Assembly: GCA_949358305.1 (NCBI GenBank)
Contig: OX442314.1
Coordinates: 56,615,369 to 56,679,368 of the forward strand
Reading direction: 5' to 3'
Length of the DNA: 64,000 nt
Origin: Strigamia acuminata
Lineage: Eukaryota; Arthropoda; Chilopoda; Geophilomorpha; Linotaeniidae
The notes below the pieces were generated by a model, which saw nothing but the letters and a program-made list of their open reading frames with translations, searched no databases and was not told the DNA's origin. Shown here piece after piece: positions 57,622-64,000 of the stretch. The position numbers and the translations under genes are program-made. The stretch's first letter is position 1. Every line of letters begins with the position of its first letter.

Positions 57622-60600
57622 ATGGCAGATAATACTCGAGTAACAGACTCCGACTCAGACGTTAACAAACGAGCCGGTAGTCGCAAAGGAACCGACTATC
57701 ATTTGAGGTCGGGAGGTCCTTTGCCCAAAGCCTCAGCGCACGAGTCTAGGCAAAAACGCCGCAAGGCCAAGCCAGACCGACGAAGCGCTTCGGAGGCATC
57801 GCACCCGTCTCACGCCGAGACGAGGCAGCGATTAGACGAGACGGAGCGGAGTGAGGATCCGTCCCACCCCAAACCGCCGCGTCCCAATCGTGACGGCGAG
57901 ACGAGCGGAAACGAGGTTTTATCCCGTAACCAATCGCCTCGTCTAACGCACGATACCGAGGTGAGCGATCCGAGAGCGACGTCTTCGATACAAAGGACGG
58001 CGTCCGACACGACAGCGAATTCAGCGCTAAACACGCCAATTACGCACAGTCGACCAGCCTCGGTAATATCTGAAGGGCACAAGTCCAACTCGTCCTCTGT
58101 CAAGCGTGTTTCGAGCCAGCCTTACAGCGTCTCGGGCACCTTGATTGATGCGATGCAGTTGGCACAAGCGGAAGGAGTGAGGTACACCCTTCCGACGGGG
58201 AAGATTACAGTGTACGAAACGTTACAAATCGTACGTGCAGCTTTAAAAGCGCACAGTGTATCCCCACAAATCACCATTGTTGAAGGTGCACACGCTCAAC
58301 AATTGGTTGATTCCGCTCAATTTGAAGCGGATGCAGAGAACGAGGCTCGACAAGCCATTCGCGAGAGACGGAGGAAGCTGGCGGAAAGAGAAGCGCAAGC
58401 TCTCGAGTACGGCAGAACCCAGCCCAATCCGACTACTCCCGAGGAGGTAGAAATAGTTGACCGAGCCCTGAGAGCACATCGATATGCTTTCCACTCGCAA
58501 CAAGAAGCAGAGCGAGCATTTATGGCCAGATTGCGACGAGATGACCCGAAATCCGTTCGCAAACCAGAGGTCAGTTCATCCGAGCTGTCCGACGAGAGCC
58601 TAGAGGGAGACCCAAAGCGCACGCCGAAGGCCAAACCCAAACCCCAGCCGGAGAGGGCAACATCAGCTACTCCGCGCAAGAGAGATGCGTCGGCCAGAGA
58701 ACAACAAACTCGGCCCCGCATGCAAGCTCTCGATTCAGCCACAAATAATGCGATAACGCGGTTAATCAACGCTAATAATGCTAGGCGAAATGAAGAGCAA
58801 GCTCTCACAAGCCAACAGCATGATAATCCGCAAGGGACTGAGTGGCAACAACCAGTGCCCATCCTTAAAGACGACGAGTCGTCAAGGAGACAATCGCATG
58901 ATCGCACCTCTTCGCGAGAAGAAGGCAAACGCGATGAAAGACCGAAATATTTTCACTACGGAAATAGTGATTCGTCGTCAGATGGACTGGAGTCAAATGC
59001 ACCCAGTCATCACGATTCGGAGAGAGGTTCCGGAGAAAGACGAAGGGAAAGAGAACGCGATGAACGCAGGGAAAGGGAACGTGACGACCGTCGTAGGGGC
59101 CGGAAAGAGTCAAACTCTTCACGGCGCAACCCGCCACGCCGCTCACCGTCTCCCGACCCCAGCTCCGACCCCTCATCTAACGACGACAGACGAAAGGATA
59201 AATCAAGTAATCGCCGGAAGAGATCCAACTCTCCGCGCGATAGAGAGAAACGACGTCGATCGGAAAATAGCGACCACCGACGGGAGGAGTTTCAGGACCT
59301 TCCCCGACAAAGCGCGTTTACCGATTCGACGGGTCGACAGTATACGATGGGAGAGCTTGGAAGAGCCCTGCTTGGCTCGTTGAAGGCCGAGGGAATCGAT
59401 CTGAGCAAACGAAACGATCGTAATCGTAGCACTGGCGACCGCGTAAAGAAAAAATACGCTGTCTCCCGACGTGACACCATGAGTGTTACCGGGAATATTA
59501 GGTGGCAATTTTATATTCAGAACCGTTTCGACGGGTCATGGAAAGCGGGAGATCGCTTCCTTAACGAAGTAATTCGAATTAAGACTGCCACTAAAGCCAC
59601 CGTAGGAGACATGCTCACCCACGGTATTGTCGAGCTAATGACAGGCTCGGCACGTGAGTGGTACCAAGGATTGAAAGGCGTCAATTGGGACGACTTTTTA
59701 ATGAGATTCGACCTGCGCTACGGCGAGACACCCGAAGAGGTGAGCCGAAAGATGCGAGGTCTTCGCCAGATGCCTGGTGAAACCATAATGGATTACGACA
59801 TTCGCGCCAGATTGTTGTTCGAAAAGGCCCCGATGGAATTTCATGCCACGGGATTCAACCTTTTCTTTCTCGGCGGTTTGTCGGAATACTCGCAACGGGT
59901 GTTACTTGAAGAAAGGGCACCGACAGGAGGCAGCTACGAGGAGATGAGCGCCTTCCTGTTCGAGAACACGATAGATATCGAGAAGAGATATTATTCCGCT
60001 TTACCAGAAGCGGAGAAAGCAGCAACCGCTAAACGTCTCAAGTTGAGTGCGGAAAGATATGGGGCGACAGATAAAATTATGCGCCCTACTGAATATCTTA
60101 GCGGTATAATGGAGCTGGCAGAAGCTAGCGTTGGTTTACAAATAAAAAATAAACTGACATCCACGCTGCCTTCCAACCCTTTGGCCGCCCCTAAAAAGGC
60201 ACCGACAGCGTCAGCCATGCAAGCGACACTGGAGGAGGTCAAGGAGGGGGAGGAAGCCGGACAAGATGCCGGAAAATCAGACGAAAAAGAAGAAAAAGAC
60301 GATTATTCGACGGACGAAGAAATACGAAGCTATCGCGATACCTTATCAACGGGTTGCGATGAGGAAGGACCGCTAGTACATCTCATCCATCGAGATAGAG
60401 CGGTAGAAGAATTTCGCGCCAGGTTAAAACCAAATGCCGGCCGAATTCCGAAGTATTTTCGGAAAAATTACACGCCACCGTCGAAAGCAGACCCTGAAAA
60501 GAAAAAATCGACTGAAGCCCCAAGAGATAAATCAAATATTCGCTGTTTCAAGTGTAACCAACCGGGTCACTATTCCAATGAGTGCCCAAGAACAGCGAAA

Positions 60601-60705
60601 GAAGACGCAAAGTTTGACGCGATAATGAAGCAGATGGCAGAGATTAAACTCGCCATGGCAAAAAACGAGTCAAAAAACGAGTCAGCGCAGGCGGCGAAGA
60701 AATAA
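57622..60705 (+). CDS. gag: Gypsy B gag with RS-rich domain
   Basis: 1027 residues from the ATG at 57622 (MADNTRVTDSDSD) to TAA at 60705; nine more upstream codons are open but unlike element C. DYHLRSGGPLP near the N-terminus is shared with C. An Arg/Ser/Asp/Glu-rich stretch at about 59028-59290 (RRRERERDERRERERDDRR, RSPSPDPSSDPSS) resembles RS domains of splicing factors. The capsid-like core (WKAGDRFLNEVIRIKTATKA, SAREWYQGLKGVNWDDFL) and the CCHC knuckle CFKCNQPGHYSNEC follow. Gag should form the particle; the RS stretch might also touch the splicing machinery, which is an inference. Confidence 0.95.
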   Translation: MADNTRVTDSDSDVNKRAGSRKGTDYHLRSGGPLPKASAHESRQKRRKAKPDRRSASEASHPSHAETRQRLDETERSEDPSHPKPPRPNRDGETSGNEVLSRNQSPRLTHDTEVSDPRATSSIQRTASDTTANSALNTPITHSRPASVISEGHKSNSSSVKRVSSQPYSVSGTLIDAMQLAQAEGVRYTLPTGKITVYETLQIVRAALKAHSVSPQITIVEGAHAQQLVDSAQFEADAENEARQAIRERRRKLAEREAQALEYGRTQPNPTTPEEVEIVDRALRAHRYAFHSQQEAERAFMARLRRDDPKSVRKPEVSSSELSDESLEGDPKRTPKAKPKPQPERATSATPRKRDASAREQQTRPRMQALDSATNNAITRLINANNARRNEEQALTSQQHDNPQGTEWQQPVPILKDDESSRRQSHDRTSSREEGKRDERPKYFHYGNSDSSSDGLESNAPSHHDSERGSGERRRERERDERRERERDDRRRGRKESNSSRRNPPRRSPSPDPSSDPSSNDDRRKDKSSNRRKRSNSPRDREKRRRSENSDHRREEFQDLPRQSAFTDSTGRQYTMGELGRALLGSLKAEGIDLSKRNDRNRSTGDRVKKKYAVSRRDTMSVTGNIRWQFYIQNRFDGSWKAGDRFLNEVIRIKTATKATVGDMLTHGIVELMTGSAREWYQGLKGVNWDDFLMRFDLRYGETPEEVSRKMRGLRQMPGETIMDYDIRARLLFEKAPMEFHATGFNLFFLGGLSEYSQRVLLEERAPTGGSYEEMSAFLFENTIDIEKRYYSALPEAEKAATAKRLKLSAERYGATDKIMRPTEYLSGIMELAEASVGLQIKNKLTSTLPSNPLAAPKKAPTASAMQATLEEVKEGEEAGQDAGKSDEKEEKDDYSTDEEIRSYRDTLSTGCDEEGPLVHLIHRDRAVEEFRARLKPNAGRIPKYFRKNYTPPSKADPEKKKSTEAPRDKSNIRCFKCNQPGHYSNECPRTAKEDAKFDAIMKQMAEIKLAMAKNESKNESAQAAKK

Positions 60706-60723
60706 CTTCTCGACCGTCTGCGC
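60660..60723 (+). promoter_or_regulatory. -1 ribosomal frameshift signal, element B
   Basis: Two A_AAA_AAC heptamers are in the gag frame, at 60660-60666 and 60672-60678. Six nucleotides after the second begins a 10-bp stem: GCGCAGGCGG (60685-60694) with CCGTCTGCGC (60714-60723), one G-U pair. The gag stop lies in the loop. The pol frame is open from the slip. Heptamer, spacer and stem are shared with element C. Confidence 0.88.
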
Positions 60724-63700
60724 CATTCATGAAGAAGAAGGGGTTTAACAAAGGGTTCGATAAGCCGCCACCAGTCAAAGAAATGGGTAGTGACATAGCC
60801 AACGCCCAAATTCAAGACAGGGCCAACAACGCTTTGCAGGTAATCACCGCAAACGCTGAGGCGGAAGAACCGAACCTACTGCTTGAAGAATTACCTCAAG
60901 TAGTCGAAGAGACAGAAGAATTTCGTGTTTTCATGTGCAACGTGGCGGTCGAATACACCAGCCGCCTATGTATGCTGCCCATGACAATAGAACGCGAAAA
61001 AATTATGGGACTATTAGACTCGGGAGCAGATCGCTCGTTCGTTTCCGAAGACATAGTAGCATCATTGGGTCTCACCGATAAGATAAAAGGCGTTAATAAA
61101 AATATACGTCTAAAAACCGCCAACGGAATGGCGCGTCCAAAAGGAGTTATATTATTGACCATGGAGTGGCTCGGAGGGGTAGAACAGCACCCTTTCCTGG
61201 TCCTGCCCACATGCGACAGAATTTTTCTGTTGGGCTTAGACCTCATGGCGTCAATGGAAATACAACCAAATCCAATAACGAAATCTTGGAATTATATCAG
61301 AAATGATAAGGAAAGACCCGCAATTGTCGTGCCACCAGCTCTTGTAAAAGAAGCGGCCGACAAGACACAGTGGGAGAAAGGCCTAAAGAAATTCGTTCAA
61401 GACTACGATTTTAAAGCATTCGTAACAGAATTGCAACGGGACAATGTAGTGGAAACGCTTGTCGCCGACGCCGCTTTAGAATTAAACGAAGCGGCAGCCC
61501 TACGAAGGGTCCTACTTAAATATGAGGGGATCCTGTCGAAAAAACCGGGCCGAACGAATAGGGCTATTCACGAAATTAAATTGACGGATAATAAACCTAT
61601 ACGAGTTGCGTATAAGGGAATGAACCCGCAAAAACGTGAAATAGTGCAAAAAATGTGCCAAGAAATGCTAGACAGTGGCATTGTCTCCGAGGCCCAGGGA
61701 GAATACGCGACGCGAGTTGTGCTCGTGATGCGCCCGGGCTCGGACCCACGCCTATGCATTGATTACCGCCCATTAAACGCGGTGACAGAGATAGATCCCA
61801 TACAGATGCCGTCTATCGAATCCATTTTGAGAGAGCTTAGCCCCTTTTCTTGGGTTACGACGATGGATCTGTCGAAGGGATACTGGCAAGTTGAGATGAG
61901 GCCAGAGGATAAGCTAAAAACAGCATTTTACTCGCCAGTTGGACGGTTGATGTTCAACGTCATGCCATTTGGTTTAGTGAACGCTCCCAGTACCTTTCAG
62001 AGACTAATCGAAAGCGTATTGGGTGATATCCTGCATCAGTTTGTGTGGGCATACCTAGATGACATAGTTATTGCCTCTAAAACATTTGAAGAGCACATTG
62101 AGCATATCGACCAAGTGCTCACCCGGCTGGCGAAAGCTGGGTTACACGTTCACCCGGGCAAGAGCAAGTTCTGTCGAAAGGAGCTTGCCTTCCTGGGTTA
62201 TCGCATTGGAGTCAATGGTTTAGCTATTGGCCCCGAAAAAATCGATGCGATTAATCGTTTCCCACCACCCGAGGACGTTAAAGGTGTCCAACGGTTTATG
62301 GGAATGATAAACTTCTTCGGCAGGTTGCTACCGGGTCTAGCTGAAGTGGCAGCCCCAGTTACCGACCTCCTGAAGAATGAAAACGAATTTGTATGGTCAA
62401 ATGAGTGCAACATCGCATTTAATGCGATAAAGAGGATGCTGACGGAAGTCGGCGTAATGCCTCTACCCGACCTAAACCGGCCGTTCATATTACATACGGA
62501 CGCCAGCAGAGTTGGGTTGGGAGCCGCGTTGCTTCAAACACACGTGCGCGACGGAGTCGAACAAGACCTGCCGTGCATGTTTATAAGTCGCAAACTCCAA
62601 GGCGCTGAAAAAAATTACAATGCCACCGAGTTGGAGTGTTTGGCCGTAGTGTGGGCCATAAGGAAATTCAGAGATTATCTCGAATATACCAAATTTGTGG
62701 TCCACACAGATCATCAAGCGTTACAATGGCTGATGAAATTAAAAGAGCCAGCCGGTCGACTAGCCAGATGGCAGTTAGAACTGATGGCATGCGACTTGAC
62801 CATTCAATACAAGCCCGGCAAATATAACGTCGTGGCTGACGCTCTGTCACGGGCACCAGTGTCAGATCCAATCGACGCTGACGATGATGGCGAGGATGAC
62901 TCCCGCATCATTTATTGCCCTACGAGTTGTCACCGTTGGGATTTAAGGAAGATGAATGAAATTCCCACCGCGTCTCCGGCAGATGTAAAATTCTGTGGAT
63001 TCTGGACGCGGTTATACCAACCAGCTGCTGACAATTACCCAAATGCAAAGAAGGAATTTAAGCTAGAACGGAGAATAAATGACCCGCTTCTAAGCGCCTT
63101 CCACGCCCGTGTCGGCAAGCAAATGCAAAGCAATCCCCCGACAAGGGAGGAAATAATTGTGCAACAAAAATTAGACAAAAAATGTCAGGACAGAGCTAGA
63201 TTCGTACTGACAGGAAAATATCCGCCCAACTTAACCAGAAGGCAGAAGCGTCGCTATGCACACGAATCCATAGATTACCTATTGGATGACGGCCTTTTGG
63301 TGAAACATCACCCAAATCACCAAGATGACTTGAGTGAATCGGACACCGCAGTAAAGGTAGTAATACCTGCTTCCTTAATCGGTCGCGTGCTGTGGTTGTT
63401 ACACGGGCACCCGCTTGCGAGCCATGCGGGAGTAAGCAGAACACTCTATCGTGCTACACAGCTTTTTCACTGGACAGGGATGAAAAAAGATATTGCTCTT
63501 TTTGTCCACCAATGTCAGCGATGTCAAGCGTGCAAGCCGAGGAGTAAATCACAATTCGAAACTATTTTCTTAGGGCCTTACGCGCCTTTTGATTGTTTAA
63601 GTGTCGATGTGATGGGCCCAAAACCCGTTACGGGAAATAAAAATGCGTACATTATCGTTATAATGGACGTGGCGACTCGTTGGCCCGAGTTGTACGCCGT

Positions 63701-64000
63701 CGCTAGACCTTCAGCAGAGAAAATCGTTGAATGTATCTACGACGTGGCGTTACCTTACGGATTTCCACGTAAAATAATATCCGATAACGGACCCCAATTT
63801 ATCTCGAAAATTTGGGGTAAGTTTTGTAAAAAATTCGGGATTGTGGCGTCACATACTTCGACCTACAATCCTAGAACAAATCCCGTTGAGCGACTCAACA
63901 GGGATATCAAATATGCATTAAGTATATTCACTGACATCCACAATAGGTGGGATGAATACTTGAGGGAGATCGCGTTCAGCATACGAACAACAGTCTCGAG
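60678..64000 (+). CDS. pol: Gypsy B pol, cut by the window edge
   Basis: Read in the -1 frame relative to gag; the first ATG of the frame is at 60729 (MKKKGFNKGFDKPPP). Domains: aspartic protease LLDSGADRSFV at about 61010; reverse transcriptase with MPFGLVNAPSTFQ and YLDD; RNase H HTDASRVGLGAAL; integrase zinc finger GHPLASHAGV...CQRCQAC, SVDVMGP, SDNGPQF and NPVERLN. The window ends inside integrase, soon after the third catalytic motif. The region from 61515 is almost the same as element A pol; it supplies the protease part that A has lost. Confidence 0.95.

Larger units (their letters stand above)
56529..64000 (+). mobile_element. Ty3/Gypsy element B, 5' part
   Basis: Holds a 5' LTR, primer-binding site, gag, frameshift signal and pol up to the window edge. 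From 61515 to the edge it matches element A with few substitutions and no net indel. No stop was seen, so it is probably intact. Its ORF3 and 3' LTR lie outside. Confidence 0.93.

Overview
The window is repeat-dominated nuclear DNA of an animal, most likely an arthropod or similar invertebrate. The evidence is AT-rich non-coding DNA, intron-type splice signals, a cyclin T/K-like host gene fragment, and a transposon mix of Ty3/Gypsy, BEL/Pao (a family known from animals), hAT, Tc1/mariner and MULE. No bacterial-style operon, rRNA or tRNA gene was recognised. Almost all long reading frames belong to transposable elements.

Layout. 1-11,393: a MULE-transposase-like gene with a C-terminal RING finger (693-2552, minus), then AT-rich DNA with small non-autonomous elements (an 877-bp inverted-repeat element, a 108-bp hAT MITE with 8-bp target duplication, a 256-bp solo LTR with 5-bp duplication, a 1.7-kb inverted-repeat element) and two palindromic satellite arrays (10.1 and 10.6-11.2 kb). 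11,394-19,949: Gypsy element A, 5'-truncated against the satellite, with pol, a spliced third gene (ORF3) and a 3' LTR. 20-27 kb: duplicated hypothetical fragments, a tandem repeat, the cyclin exon, and decayed Gypsy and Tc1 pieces. 27,140-41,260: a hAT element (8-bp duplication) that sits inside a decayed Tc1 transposase and is itself interrupted by complete Gypsy element C (27,178-40,044, minus strand, two 820-bp LTRs, 4-bp duplication). 41.5-43 kb: a dispersed repeat and a BEL/Pao pseudogene. 44.4-56.5 kb: Gypsy element D (minus), with gag, pol and an unrelated-looking third ORF. 56,529-64,000: Gypsy element B (plus), with 5' LTR, gag and pol cut by the window edge.

Main result. Elements A and C share a genome plan that goes beyond plain gag-pol. 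Downstream of pol lies a roughly 970-990-residue ORF3 that does not look like an envelope protein. In both it appears to be made from two exons: a 31-39-codon first exon ending in a conserved DENWD stretch and CAG|GTA, then an 0.56-0.8 kb intron and a large second exon starting directly after a CAG acceptor in the same phase. In C the second exon has no ATG at its start, so splicing is needed. The LTRs contain a GTRAGT donor; in C it lies between the TATA box and the polyA signal, as expected for a retrovirus-like spliced leader. A repeated CCCGTAGC...GCACGG stem-loop precedes exon 1. In B, C and D gag and pol are joined by a predicted -1 frameshift at A_AAA_AAC followed by a hairpin. B and C have primer-binding sites resembling the tRNA-Pro 3' end with the same two-base deviation. 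All readings were made by eye; no similarity search was run.
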